64,000 bases of DNA. Origin: SIG452 sp045638525 (GTDB lineage Bacteria; Bacillota; Clostridia; UMGS1840). Of this stretch, positions 50,233 to 59,220 are shown piece by piece. The stretch covers positions 62,001 through 126,000 of the forward strand of contig JAZUBQ010000023.1 of the NCBI GenBank assembly GCA_045638525.1, in the 5' to 3' direction. Made by a program: the position numbers and the translations under genes. The notes under the pieces were generated by a model. That model worked only from the letters and a program-made list of their open reading frames with translations, had not been told where the DNA came from and did not search any database. Within the stretch, counting starts at the first letter, position 1. Every line of letters begins with the position of its first letter.

Positions 50233-50325
50233 ATGATGCAAGTTTGGTTCAACTTATCTTTATTGTTATGCATTATTTCCTTGTTATTAGGTAATAGTGC
50301 TCTTTTTTGTGCAACCAAACAATAA
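50233..50325 (+). CDS. Leucine-rich leader peptide of the leu operon
   Basis: A 30-codon frame (ATG ATG ... TAA) preceded by ACGGAG. Eight of its codons are Leu, in two runs (codons 8, 10-12 and 17-19, all TTA or TTG, plus CTT at 24), with two Ile between them. It lies between the operon promoter and a rho-independent terminator ahead of leuA, the standard place for an attenuator leader peptide. Ribosome stalling at these Leu codons when charged tRNA-Leu is scarce would cover the segment at 50242-50249. The peptide itself is not expected to have a function. The assignment rests on position, codon content and the alternative RNA pairings listed with the terminator. Confidence 0.8.
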   Translation: MMQVWFNLSLLLCIISLLLGNSALFCATKQ

Positions 50326-50353
50326 ACTCTTTTTCATATCAGGATGTGTTAAC

Positions 50354-50394
50354 AAAGAGGTCTGTGGTTGCCGAACCACAGACCTTTTCTTTTT
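50354..50394 (+). terminator. Attenuator terminator of the leu operon
   Basis: 12-bp stem (50358-50369 with 50374-50385), loop GCCG, T tract to 50394. Upstream segment 50311-50320 can pair either with 50242-50249 (GTTTGGTT with AACCAAAC) or with the terminator's left side at 50365-50371 (GCAACCA with TGGTTGC). Only the second pairing disrupts the terminator, which gives the switch expected of an amino-acid attenuator. Confidence 0.85.
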
Positions 50395-50427
50395 ATCAAA
50401 AATAAAAAAATCAAAGGAGTGTGAACG

Positions 50428-51930
50428 ATGGCAAAGACTATCAAAATTTTTGATACCACCCTGCGCGACGGAGAACAATCTCCCGGTTGCAGTATGAACT
50501 TAACCGAGAAAATTGAGGTGGCAAAACAGTTAGAACTGTTAAATGTAGATATTATTGAGGCAGGGTTCGCCATTGCGTCCCCGATGGATTTTGAATCGGT
50601 AAAAGCAATTTCCGAAGCTGTGAAAACCGCTACCGTTGCCAGTCTGGCACGTGCAACCTATAAGGACATTGATGCAGCATACGAAGCAGTCAAAGGGGCA
50701 GTCAATCCCAGAATCCATACCTTTTTGGCAACTTCTCCCATTCATATGCAGTATAAACTGAAAATGAGTGAAGAAGAAGTGATTGCCAGAGTGAAAGAAA
50801 TGGTTTCTTATGCGAAAAAATACTGCTCTGATGTTGAATTTTCCGCAGAAGATGCCTCCCGAAGCGATAAAGAATTTTTAGCAAGAGTGATGGAAACTGC
50901 CATTAATGCAGGTGCTACCACAGTCAATATTCCCGACACAGTAGGCTATTCCACTCCGGAGGAATTTGCATCTTATATTACTTACTTAAAAGAACACGTT
51001 CCCAATATCGACAAAGCCGATATTTCGGTTCATTGTCACAACGATTTGGGGATGGCAGTTGCCAACTCTCTGGCCGCTGTCAAAGCAGGGGCTACCCAGG
51101 TGGAATGTACCATCAACGGTATTGGAGAACGGGCAGGCAACACTTCGTTGGAAGAAGTGGCAATGGCAATTAAAACCCGTCAGGACTACTATGATGCAAC
51201 CACTAACATCAACACCCGTCAGATTTACCGCAGCTCCAAGCTGATTTCCACCATCACCGGGGTCAGCATTCCTCCCAACAAAGCAATTATCGGGGCCAAT
51301 GCCTTTGCACACGAATCGGGAATCCATCAGCACGGAATGTTGCAGAATCGTGCTACTTACGAAATTATGACGCCCGAATCCATCGGAAAACCCTCCGAAC
51401 AGATGGTGCTTGGCAAACATTCGGGACGTCACGCTTTTGAAGAACGTCTGAAAATTTTAGGCTATCAATTAACCAAGGAAGAATTGGACCGCACATTTGA
51501 GCATTTTAAAGTTTTGGCAGATAAGAAAAAATCCATCACCGACCGTGACATTGAAGCGTTACTTGCCAACAAAAAGGTGCAAACCAACGAAACCTACAGT
51601 CTGGAACGTTTTGTTATCAATTCGGGGAATACCATTACTTCCACCGCTATGATTAAAGTCAAATGCGGAGACGAATTTATCGAAAAAGTTGCAACCGGTG
51701 ACGGTCCTATTGATGCGGCATTTAAAACCGTCAATATGATTACCGAACAGAATTTCATTCTGGATGACTATGTGATTCACGCCGTAACCGAAGGGGAAGA
51801 CGCTTTGGGAGAAGCAGTGGTTAAACTGAATTTAGACGGCAAAAAAGCCACAGGCCGTGCCATCAGTACCGACATTGTGGAAGCAAGTATCAAAGCCTAC
51901 TTAAACGGCGTGAACAAGTTGATGGTATAA
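50428..51930 (+). CDS. leuA: 2-isopropylmalate synthase
   Basis: 500 residues, the longer form with the C-terminal leucine-binding regulatory domain (about 380-500). The catalytic barrel opens with IFDTTLRDGEQSPGC and has VHCHNDLGMAVANSLAAV with the metal-binding His pair, and NGIGERAGN. It condenses acetyl-CoA with 2-ketoisovalerate in the first step of leucine synthesis and is normally inhibited by leucine. The start follows AAAGGAGTG. It heads leuACDB, and an attenuator with a Leu-rich leader controls transcription from 50203. Distinction from homocitrate or citramalate synthase rests on the operon context. Confidence 0.95.
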   Translation: MAKTIKIFDTTLRDGEQSPGCSMNLTEKIEVAKQLELLNVDIIEAGFAIASPMDFESVKAISEAVKTATVASLARATYKDIDAAYEAVKGAVNPRIHTFLATSPIHMQYKLKMSEEEVIARVKEMVSYAKKYCSDVEFSAEDASRSDKEFLARVMETAINAGATTVNIPDTVGYSTPEEFASYITYLKEHVPNIDKADISVHCHNDLGMAVANSLAAVKAGATQVECTINGIGERAGNTSLEEVAMAIKTRQDYYDATTNINTRQIYRSSKLISTITGVSIPPNKAIIGANAFAHESGIHQHGMLQNRATYEIMTPESIGKPSEQMVLGKHSGRHAFEERLKILGYQLTKEELDRTFEHFKVLADKKKSITDRDIEALLANKKVQTNETYSLERFVINSGNTITSTAMIKVKCGDEFIEKVATGDGPIDAAFKTVNMITEQNFILDDYVIHAVTEGEDALGEAVVKLNLDGKKATGRAISTDIVEASIKAYLNGVNKLMV

Positions 51931-51948
51931 GAAAGCGAGGTCTTATCT

Positions 51949-53199
51949 ATGGGTATGACGATGACCCAAAAAATTCTGGCGCATCACAGCGGACTTTCCT
52001 CTGTTGCGGCAGGTCAACTGATTATGGCAAAACTGGATATGGTGTTGGCAAATGACATCACCGCTCCCGTTGCCATTCGTGAATTTGAAAAAGCAGGTTT
52101 AACCTCTGTGTTTGACCGTGATAAAATTGCATTGGTTATGGACCATTTTTGTCCCAATAAAGATATCAAAGCGGCAGAACAGGCAGTTGTCAGCCGTAAT
52201 TTTGCAAAAAAACATAACATTACCCATTTTTACGACGTGGGGCAGATGGGGATTGAACACGCATTGCTTCCCGAAAAAGGTTTGGTAAAGGCAGGTGATG
52301 TGGTAATCGGTGCTGATTCTCACACCTGCACCTACGGTGCCTTAAATGCCTTCTCCACCGGAGTGGGTTCCACCGATATGGCGGCAGGAATGGCAAAAGG
52401 GGAAGCCTGGTTTAAAGTTCCCGAAGCAATTAAAGTGACTCTCATAGGAAAGCTCCCGCGCTATGTTACAGGCAAAGACGTGATTTTACATCTGATTGGC
52501 ACCATCGGGGTAGACGGTGCGTTGTATCAGTCGCTGGAATTTATGGGAGACGGCGTGAAAGAAATTTCAATGGATGACCGTCTTTGCATTTGTAATATGG
52601 CGATTGAAGCAGGTGCCAAAAACGGTATTTTCATTTTTGATGAAATCACCGAAGCATATTTACGAGATAAAGTAGATTCCTACACTGCATATGCACCCGA
52701 TGAAGATGCAGAATATGTGAGAGAAATCGTAATTAACTTATCCGACTTAGAACCTACCGTAGCCTTTCCGCATCTTCCCGAAAACACCCGTACTCCAAAG
52801 GAATTCGGCGAAGTGAAAATTGATCAGGTAGTGATTGGTTCCTGCACCAACGGACGGTTGTCCGATATGGCACAGGCATATGAAATCTTAAAAGGTAAAA
52901 AGGTGCATCCCGATGTTCGATGCATTATCATTCCTGCCACCCAAAAGATATATTTACAAGCAGTGGAATTGGGCTACGTCAAAACCTTCATCGAAGCAGG
53001 AGCAGTTGTATCCACTCCAACCTGTGGCCCTTGTCTGGGCGGTCATATGGGGATTTTGGCGGCAAATGAACGTGCCGTTGCCACTACCAACCGTAATTTT
53101 GTGGGCAGAATGGGACACACCACCTCAGAAGTGTACTTAGCAAGTCCCTATGTGGCGGCGCAAAGTGCAATCGACGGCTGTTTGAGCTGTCCGAAATAG
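51949..53199 (+). CDS. leuC: 3-isopropylmalate dehydratase large subunit
   Basis: 416 residues, the shorter archaeal/Clostridia-type LeuC (E. coli has 466). Iron-sulfur ligands are Cys in GSCTNGRLSD and the pair in PTCGPCLGG; DSHTCTYGAL and RNFVGRMGH are further aconitase-family blocks. With LeuD it isomerises 2- to 3-isopropylmalate. Such forms can also serve in related pathways, but the leu operon context settles the role. Begins 18 bp after leuA. The stop codon falls in a 10-bp tandem repeat before leuD. Confidence 0.95.
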   Translation: MGMTMTQKILAHHSGLSSVAAGQLIMAKLDMVLANDITAPVAIREFEKAGLTSVFDRDKIALVMDHFCPNKDIKAAEQAVVSRNFAKKHNITHFYDVGQMGIEHALLPEKGLVKAGDVVIGADSHTCTYGALNAFSTGVGSTDMAAGMAKGEAWFKVPEAIKVTLIGKLPRYVTGKDVILHLIGTIGVDGALYQSLEFMGDGVKEISMDDRLCICNMAIEAGAKNGIFIFDEITEAYLRDKVDSYTAYAPDEDAEYVREIVINLSDLEPTVAFPHLPENTRTPKEFGEVKIDQVVIGSCTNGRLSDMAQAYEILKGKKVHPDVRCIIIPATQKIYLQAVELGYVKTFIEAGAVVSTPTCGPCLGGHMGILAANERAVATTNRNFVGRMGHTTSEVYLASPYVAAQSAIDGCLSCPK

Positions 53200-53219
53200 T
53201 CCGAAATAATCTGAAATAA
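53190..53219 (+). repeat. Three 10-bp tandem repeats at the leuC-leuD junction
   Basis: TCCGAAATAG, TCCGAAATAA and TCTGAAATAA follow each other, the first containing the leuC stop codon. They end at the leuD ribosome-binding site. Probably replication slippage; the array adds extra stop codons in frame. Confidence 0.7.
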
Positions 53220-53230
53220 GGAGTGTTATT

Positions 53231-53707
53231 ATGATTTTTGGAACTGTACATAAATATGGCGACAATGTGGATACCGACGTTATCATCCCTGCAAGATATT
53301 TAAACACTTCCGACCCTATGGAGTTAAAAAAGCATTGTATGGAAGATATTGACCCCGCATTTGTTACAAAAGTAAATCAGGGAGATGTGATGGTTGCCGA
53401 AAAAAATTTCGGTTGCGGTTCGTCCAGAGAACACGCACCCATCGCCATCAAAGCCAGTGGAATTTCTTTGGTGGTTGCCAAAAGTTTTGCAAGAATTTTC
53501 TATCGCAATGCCATCAACATCGGGCTTCCCATCGTGGAATGTGCGGATGCGGTTGACAATATCGAAGCAGGGGATACCATAAGTTGTGATTTAGAGAAAG
53601 GGATTTTAACCATCGAAAATAAAAACCTCTCTTTCTCTATTCCACCCTTCCCAAAAGAAATCCAGGCTATTATTGAAAAAGGCGGACTGCTTGCCAGTCT
53701 GTTATAA
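53231..53707 (+). CDS. leuD: 3-isopropylmalate dehydratase small subunit
   Basis: 158 residues, the short LeuD that partners the short LeuC (E. coli LeuD is 201). Swivelling-domain motifs are DTDVIIPARYLN, FGCGSSREHAPIAIKASG and FARIFYRNAINIGLPIVEC. It completes the isopropylmalate isomerase active site. GGAG lies 9 bases before the ATG. Directly followed by leuB after 12 bp. Confidence 0.95.
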   Translation: MIFGTVHKYGDNVDTDVIIPARYLNTSDPMELKKHCMEDIDPAFVTKVNQGDVMVAEKNFGCGSSREHAPIAIKASGISLVVAKSFARIFYRNAINIGLPIVECADAVDNIEAGDTISCDLEKGILTIENKNLSFSIPPFPKEIQAIIEKGGLLASLL

Positions 53708-53719
53708 GGAGAAGTTCAG

Positions 53720-54775
53720 ATGAATTATCAGATTGCAGTCATCAAAGGAGACGGCATCGGTCCCGAAGTGGTGACCGAGGCACAAAAGGTGCTTGTAAAA
53801 ATCGGTGAACTCTACGGACACACCTTTCAATTTACCGATGTTTTGATGGGGGGGATCGCCTATGATACCATGGGAACACCCCTTCCCGAGGAAACCATTA
53901 CCATTTGCAAAAAATCGGATGCAGTGCTGTTGGGTGCGGTAGGCGGTCCTAAATGGGATACTCTTCCCGGTGACAAACGCCCCGAAGCAGGGTTGCTCGG
54001 CATTCGTAAAGCGTTAAAATTATATGCAAACATTCGTCCGGCGGTGTTGTTTCCTGCTTTAAAAGAAGCATCTCCCTTAAAAGATGCGTTGGTAAAAGAC
54101 GGCATCAACATTTATGTGGTGCGTGAACTGACAGGTGGCATCTATTTCGGAGAACGGGGCAGACGTGGGGACGAAGCCTACGACACCGAGTCCTACAGCG
54201 TGGAAGAAATCAGACGAATTGCCCGTGTGGCATTTTCTGCGGCACAAAAACGAAACAAAAAAGTGACCAGTATTGACAAAGCCAATGTATTGGAAAGTTC
54301 TCGTTTATGGCGAGAAGTGGTACACGAAGTGGCAACAGAATATCCCGATGTGACCCTTACCGATATGCTGGTGGATAATGCGGCAATGCAACTTGTAAAA
54401 AATCCCCGTCAGTTTGATGTTGTACTTGCCAACAATATGTTTGGCGATATCCTGTCCGATGAAGCGGCAGAGATTACCGGTTCCATCGGCATTTTGCCAT
54501 CTTCCTCCCGAGGAGACGGAACCTTTGGACTTTACGAACCCATTCACGGCTCAGCTCCCGATATCGCAGGTAAAAACTTAGCCAATCCCATCGCTACCAT
54601 TTTATCGGTTGCCATGATGCTAAGAGATTCCTTCTCACTGGAGCAGGAAGCAAAAGCAGTAGAAAATGCCGTTGATGCTGTCTTAAACCAAGGACTTCGC
54701 ACCGCAGATTTGGGAGGAGAACATCCCCTTAGTTGCAGTGAAATGGGCGATGCTATCGTAAACGAAATCCGGTGA
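53720..54775 (+). CDS. leuB: 3-isopropylmalate dehydrogenase
   Basis: 351 residues. GDGIGPEVV at the N terminus, VRELTGGIYFG, TDMLVDNAAMQLVKNP, NNMFGDILSDEAAEITGSIGILPS and the NAD-binding loop HGSAPDIAGKNLANP identify the decarboxylating dehydrogenase that makes 2-ketoisocaproate in leucine synthesis. Nothing unusual. It is the last gene of leuACDB; a terminator follows at 54894. Confidence 0.96.
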   Translation: MNYQIAVIKGDGIGPEVVTEAQKVLVKIGELYGHTFQFTDVLMGGIAYDTMGTPLPEETITICKKSDAVLLGAVGGPKWDTLPGDKRPEAGLLGIRKALKLYANIRPAVLFPALKEASPLKDALVKDGINIYVVRELTGGIYFGERGRRGDEAYDTESYSVEEIRRIARVAFSAAQKRNKKVTSIDKANVLESSRLWREVVHEVATEYPDVTLTDMLVDNAAMQLVKNPRQFDVVLANNMFGDILSDEAAEITGSIGILPSSSRGDGTFGLYEPIHGSAPDIAGKNLANPIATILSVAMMLRDSFSLEQEAKAVENAVDAVLNQGLRTADLGGEHPLSCSEMGDAIVNEIR

Positions 54776-54893
54776 TGCGGCGGAAAAGTTATTTTGAACC
54801 ATACTGCGGAACGGATGATAGTTGCTACGTTTCGGTTACCCATACAACGGGCGATTCGTGAATCACCCCTACATAAAATACATATTCCATAGT

Positions 54894-54934
54894 AAAAAAG
54901 GCTGTCTCACTCAATCCGTGAAACAGCCTTTTTT
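54894..54934. terminator. Terminator of leuACDB, shared with the phage-type module
   Basis: Arm AAAAAAGGCTGT (54894-54905) and its complement ACAGCCTTTTTT, with a short inner helix GTCTCAC/GTGAAAC. It is suited to stop both the leu transcript and the converging minus-strand module. Confidence 0.9.
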
Positions 54935-54945
54935 GTTATACCAGT

Positions 54946-55131
54946 TTATTCATATAATGCTTCTTTTAAGCGTTCTTCCATTCGTTTTACCACAAAACTG
55001 GTTCTGGCTTTTGGCGGTGTTTTGGTTGGTTTCTTTGACAGTGTGGCTTCTATCAATCGAAACAGACGGTGAAATTCCATACAGCGAACCAATTCTGCAA
55101 GTATTAAAATCAACAACAATAACAAAATCAT
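54946..55131 (-). CDS. Small membrane protein at the end of the phage-type module
   Basis: 61 residues with one hydrophobic segment at 2-14 (ILLLLLLILILAEL), then a basic helical part. The start overlaps the stop of the tail-hub-like gene by 4 bp (ATGA), so it is translated with it. The position at the end of a structural block and the single membrane segment would suit a holin-like or membrane-anchoring role, but no family is recognised. Confidence 0.5.
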   Translation of the reverse strand: MILLLLLILILAELVRCMEFHRLFRLIEATLSKKPTKTPPKARTSFVVKRMEERLKEALYE

Positions 55132-56921
55132 AGCTTATCCCTTTCCTTCTTTAAATTGAGATAGATGTTTAAAATGGTGAGTGGCGTTTTGTTTTCCGGA
55201 TTGGTTGTTCCGAACAGTTCTAAGAAAAAGATATTTCCCGATACACTCCAGGGGAATACCGTTTCGGAAAAGTCGCTGTTATGGTATCGGTAATTCCAGG
55301 TTGTATTGCCGTATAGTAAATGATTGGTGTGAATGAGTTTTCCTTCTTTGGATTCTTTTTCGGACGAAAGTCTTACAAAGCAGTCGGTTTGTCTGGACAT
55401 CCCCAAAGACTTCACCACAATTTCGTTACAACGGGCAATTTCATTTTCCTTGACGGCACCCAGTACCGGTGCTGTCATACGGTAAGAAATCGGGACGTCG
55501 GTATTGGTTACGGGGTCATAATCGGTGGATTTTCCCTCCGAAAACGCAGTGATGTATTTTCCTGCCCCCATCAGAATGTTACCATTATAGTCTTCACTCA
55601 TACAACCACAGGCAATTCCTTCATAACGCAGAAATGCACCTGATTGAAAATGATACAGATACATCACGGAATCAATCACCAGATATAAAATGCCGTTTTT
55701 ATAATAACCAAAGGCGGTTTTTTCGGGGGTCGGCAATTTGATTTTATCGTCGGACAGAAACTTGTAAAGAGAGCTGGAAGGGGAATACAGCATTTGTACC
55801 GTCAACATCGAGGAGGAAAAGCTCATCAGCCCACTCCCTGATAAAAAGCTGACACTTCCCGGAGTGGGACAAACGGTTTTTCCGTAACGCACACCGTCGG
55901 GAACGCTTAACAAGGACCATTGCCCATCTTCGGTAGGGTCAGACCCCACATAGTGGCTCCATCCGTATTCATACGAAACTACCACCGATTTTTCCACTAC
56001 CAAAAGATTGGTGATTTTGCCAAGATGCAAATGCGGATAAAGCATATTTTCCGAGGAAAACGTTTTAAAATCGTTGGGTTCGCTGATGAACAGTGCAGTC
56101 GGGTAATCGGGATGACCTGCCGCAAAATAGCGCATGGAAGCGGGATGCCACACAATATACGGACATCGGATTGCCTTGAGCCCTGTTTCATTGGGAACAA
56201 ACTCTTTGGAAAAAATCTCGTTCAATCCGTAAACTTTATTGAAATCGAATCCGTTGTAGTCACAATAGATGTTTTTCAGATTGATACGAACTTCACTGAC
56301 CTGTGCGTATTTTAGATAGACCAGTTCTCCGAATTCACCAATTTTTACTGCGTTGGAAGAACCAAAAAGTGTTTTGATGTTTTCTTTGGTAACATCGGTG
56401 TGGTTTTTGACATAATAGAGCGTGTCAGTTTCTTCATCCCAGATATTTTGGTCATATAAATCGGAAGGGAATTCGCCTTCGGAAGAATAGTCCGACGGCA
56501 GACGTTCCAGTACCAAATAGCCTTCCCAGGTGCCTTTGGTGGTGATAGTGCCATCCACACGGCGATAGACGGAATTTAACTGGCGGATTCCATCCTTGAA
56601 AATAAAAGAAAAGCCATCTGCAATGGGAAGCACTTTAAAATTAGAGCAGGTCATGCTCAGTTTACACAGAGTTCCTCCCACCACGATATGCAGATTCTGA
56701 TTGCAGGTTACAAATAAAATTTCGTGTCCTTTTTTGGTGAAAGCTTTTTGAATCTGGGTGACTTCACCCGAAAACGGACCGTATTTCATTTCGGTGCCGT
56801 TTCTTACGGTTAAGCCCCCTCCCTCCACATTCAGATTGGAAAGCTCCAACAGTTCGTTGGTTTTCATAAGATAGGGAGATTTTTGGTCGACAATTCCACC
56901 GGAAAAATCATAGTAATTCAA
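55128..56921 (-). CDS. Phage tail-hub/stabilisation-like beta-propeller protein
   Basis: 597 residues. The N terminus YYDFSGGIVDQKSPYLMKTNELLELSNL, followed by a Gly-rich RNGTEMKYGPF strand, is of the kind seen in podovirus tail-hub or head-tail stabilisation proteins, which continue as beta-propellers; repeated WSHYVGSDP, GSVSFLSGSGLMSFS and YLVIDSVMYLYHFQSG segments support a propeller. No lipobox or signal peptide. The start codon is TTG at 56921 behind GGAGG. It follows the connector-like gene by 12 bp. Recognition is by general pattern and genomic company, so the assignment is moderate. Confidence 0.65.
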   Translation of the reverse strand: MNYYDFSGGIVDQKSPYLMKTNELLELSNLNVEGGGLTVRNGTEMKYGPFSGEVTQIQKAFTKKGHEILFVTCNQNLHIVVGGTLCKLSMTCSNFKVLPIADGFSFIFKDGIRQLNSVYRRVDGTITTKGTWEGYLVLERLPSDYSSEGEFPSDLYDQNIWDEETDTLYYVKNHTDVTKENIKTLFGSSNAVKIGEFGELVYLKYAQVSEVRINLKNIYCDYNGFDFNKVYGLNEIFSKEFVPNETGLKAIRCPYIVWHPASMRYFAAGHPDYPTALFISEPNDFKTFSSENMLYPHLHLGKITNLLVVEKSVVVSYEYGWSHYVGSDPTEDGQWSLLSVPDGVRYGKTVCPTPGSVSFLSGSGLMSFSSSMLTVQMLYSPSSSLYKFLSDDKIKLPTPEKTAFGYYKNGILYLVIDSVMYLYHFQSGAFLRYEGIACGCMSEDYNGNILMGAGKYITAFSEGKSTDYDPVTNTDVPISYRMTAPVLGAVKENEIARCNEIVVKSLGMSRQTDCFVRLSSEKESKEGKLIHTNHLLYGNTTWNYRYHNSDFSETVFPWSVSGNIFFLELFGTTNPENKTPLTILNIYLNLKKERDKL

Positions 56922-56933
56922 TTTTCTTTCCTC

Positions 56934-57464
56934 CTATCTCCAGCGAGGTTTCTGAATGGGAGACGGTTTGGGACGCTGCCGTCTTGCCATGCTCTGATGA
57001 ATGGCAGAACAATTTTCATAAAACTCCTCAATGAGGCTGTCTGCCAGACGGTTGGAAGGGTCATCGACACGCAACACCGAAAAGGCTACATATTTGCAAA
57101 GCTCCGAATCATATTCCGGCGCAACGGGGATGGATTCTTCGGGAGATAATTCTCCCGAAAAAACACTGTAGTAATACACAAGATAATTGCCTTTATGAGA
57201 AAAACGCAGTCCGTTTTCGTCACATTCGTACTCAAAGTATCGCTGTTTGTCTCGGTAAATTTTATAAATTCCTCTGTGTTTTGGCATCGGATGGGAGATT
57301 TGCTCGTCATCGCATACGATGTTGATACATTTGACGGGGCAGACAGTGTCATATTTGGCAATCATCAGCCGAAGTCCTTCGGCAAGATATATTTTTGCAA
57401 GGGCGGTATCCACTTGCTTACCGATGAGGATGGAAGCCACATCGGTTACTTCCTGTAAAGTCAT
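56934..57464 (-). CDS. Phage head-tail connector-like protein
   Basis: 176 residues, helical with a beta-rich middle. The N terminus TLQEVTDVASILIGKQVDTALAKIYLAEGLRLMIAKYDTV and the ASSIPVAPEYDSELCKYVAF-type segment match the layout of small adaptor proteins that sit between portal and tail in podoviruses (gp4-type). The family call is tentative. The C terminus is basic and proline-rich. An ideal AGGAGG is upstream. It lies between a small coiled protein gene and the tail-hub-like gene. Confidence 0.6.
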   Translation of the reverse strand: MTLQEVTDVASILIGKQVDTALAKIYLAEGLRLMIAKYDTVCPVKCINIVCDDEQISHPMPKHRGIYKIYRDKQRYFEYECDENGLRFSHKGNYLVYYYSVFSGELSPEESIPVAPEYDSELCKYVAFSVLRVDDPSNRLADSLIEEFYENCSAIHQSMARRQRPKPSPIQKPRWR

Positions 57465-57493
57465 AGGGTATCCTCCTTGGTTTTTTAAATCTA

Positions 57494-57883
57494 TTAAACA
57501 AAGCGTGTAGAATAGGCGTCTTGATCTATCGCATCTTTGGATTCATGGTGAGAAAGATAGGAAAGCACCTCTTTGGTTTGTATTTGAGCCTGCTCGGGAA
57601 TTTTCAGCTTTTGTTCCTCCAACATCTGATTGTTCTGATCTATTTGCGCAATCAGCTTGTCCAGATTTGAAATTTGGGTTTTTAAAACAAGCTCCAAAGT
57701 TCTTGCATCCAACTCAGAAAAGGGAATGGTGAGACAATAGGTGGTTCCTTTTTGCTTTTTGTGATGCACCTCAAAGGTGTGCTTTTTGTGGTTTCTTACA
57801 ATAAAATAATCGGCATCAATTTCCCGAAGACGCTCGGGAATCTGATAAACATTGGTGAAAATTTGAGTGCAGTTTTCGTTCAT
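57494..57883 (-). CDS. Small phage-module protein, partly coiled coil
   Basis: 129 residues. The first 75 residues are beta-rich and the rest is a predicted coiled coil (LELVLKTQISNLDKLIAQIDQNNQMLEEQKLKI), ending in a polar tail. No family recognised. It is the first gene after the terminator that closes the capsid transcript and lies 29 bp upstream of the connector-like gene, with its own AAGGAAGG ribosome-binding site. A structural or assembly role is inferred only from the neighbours. Confidence 0.55.
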   Translation of the reverse strand: MNENCTQIFTNVYQIPERLREIDADYFIVRNHKKHTFEVHHKKQKGTTYCLTIPFSELDARTLELVLKTQISNLDKLIAQIDQNNQMLEEQKLKIPEQAQIQTKEVLSYLSHHESKDAIDQDAYSTRFV

Positions 57884-57900
57884 ATGTACCTTCCTTTTCG

Positions 57901-57943
57901 AAAAAAAGGCGGTGCCAAAAACCGCAGTTTTTGCACCGCCTTT
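57901..57943 (-). terminator. Terminator directly after the capsid gene
   Basis: On the minus strand an 8-bp GC-rich stem (57908-57915 with 57933-57940) extended by an A5/T5 inner helix and followed by seven U. Placed between capsid and downstream tail-type genes, it would keep capsid mRNA more abundant than the rest of the module. Confidence 0.85.
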
Positions 57944-58028
57944 AAAAACCGCCCGACAGCCTGAAAAACAATCAGAGCGTATCTTTTTGTTTGCCGGTTA
58001 TTCTGTCCTTTGGTTTTATGGCATTTTG

Positions 58029-59180
58029 TTACGCAGTTTTAATGCCGGAAAGTCTTGCCTGACCGCCGGGATGATCACACATTAATTCGCCGTATTTGGC
58101 AAGCACTGCAGTCCAGGCGGGTTTGCCGGCAATCTGTTTTAAAATTTTGCCGTCATCATCCAGCCAATCCCAGTCGGATAAAACGTGCATTGCAAAGGAT
58201 TTGGAATTTAATAAATCCATGGTTCCGTCAGGACAGTGACGGTCTGCAACCACAGGAATTCCGCCGAAGGAAATTGCCTGAAAACCGCCTTCTAACGTCA
58301 TGGGATCAATATTTCTTCTGGTTAATTCCAGATAAGAAAGATAGCTTCTTCTTACATCATAGGAACAAGAAATATAGTCCACGCTGGAACCTGCGGTTTC
58401 TTCCAGATAGTCAATGGCAGTCTGGATTTTCAAATCAGAAATTTCGCCGATGTCGTTTTTCATATAAGGTAACATCCAGTAATTTTCATCTCGGTTCACA
58501 CCGTACAAGGGCTGAGTAGTATCGGAATTAAAAATTGCACCCAAGCCGGTGAGTTCCTTGCCGTATGAATTCTGAACGGTAATCTTAGCTCCTTCCGAAG
58601 CAGTGGTTGGGGAATCCAGCACCAGCATATTTTCCGCACGGTTAATTGCCATAATTCGTTTTCCTTTTTCGGTGGAAGATGTGCCGATGATATCAATAAT
58701 CATCCCTTCCAACAGGTATTTGACAGAATCTACCACCACCTCATACCCGCTGCTATCGGTTACGGTTGCAATCACACCGCTTCCGTCGGTAAATAAGGCT
58801 CTGGAGTAGTTGAATTTGGCAGCTTCTAAAATGCCTTTCATTTCCTCTGTGAGTAAATCCACAAAGGAATTGGTGTTAAGACGTGACGCTTTCATTGCCT
58901 TATCGGAAATTTCAATGACTCCATACATATCTTTGGTGGTAGTCTCAAAATGAGTATACTGGTTGGAACCTGCTTTTGGAAGGTTGCCGGAATCGGAAGA
59001 GAAACCGAAACCGCCGTTTAACGCGTAGGGAGCAAGTCTTACCACCTTATTGCCGATGATGTTTTTGGAGGTTGTAACAATTTTGTTGTAAAAAGGGTTG
59101 GTATTTGTGTTTAACTGGTTTTTTAAAACGTCCAGATAATAGCTTTTTAATGCCACGTCTGCTGTGTTGGTAGTAATCAT
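58029..59180 (-). CDS. Phage major capsid protein (HK97-fold type)
   Basis: 383 residues, similar in length and layout to podovirus-type major capsid proteins. The N-terminal region MITTNTADVALKSYYLDVLKN is short, without the delta-domain of self-scaffolding HK97 capsids, which fits a separate scaffold gene upstream. Supporting segments are VVRLAPYALNGGFGFSSDSGNLPKAGSNQYTHFETTTKDMYGVIEISDKAMKAS (N-arm and E-loop pattern), SYLSYLELTRRNIDP and GGIPVVADRHCPDG (P-domain). Start ATG at 59180 with AAAGGA upstream. The reading frame is intact. Identification rests on pattern recognition; a structural search would settle it. Confidence 0.75.
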   Translation of the reverse strand: MITTNTADVALKSYYLDVLKNQLNTNTNPFYNKIVTTSKNIIGNKVVRLAPYALNGGFGFSSDSGNLPKAGSNQYTHFETTTKDMYGVIEISDKAMKASRLNTNSFVDLLTEEMKGILEAAKFNYSRALFTDGSGVIATVTDSSGYEVVVDSVKYLLEGMIIDIIGTSSTEKGKRIMAINRAENMLVLDSPTTASEGAKITVQNSYGKELTGLGAIFNSDTTQPLYGVNRDENYWMLPYMKNDIGEISDLKIQTAIDYLEETAGSSVDYISCSYDVRRSYLSYLELTRRNIDPMTLEGGFQAISFGGIPVVADRHCPDGTMDLLNSKSFAMHVLSDWDWLDDDGKILKQIAGKPAWTAVLAKYGELMCDHPGGQARLSGIKTA

Positions 59181-59220
59181 ACTTAAGAAGTCCTTTCCAT
59201 TACGAATTTAGAGATTTACT

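Noticed and set aside
54822..55133. Plus-strand open frame between leuB and the phage module
   Set aside because: It runs through the leu terminator, has a poor start, and lies opposite the small membrane gene that has a coupled start.
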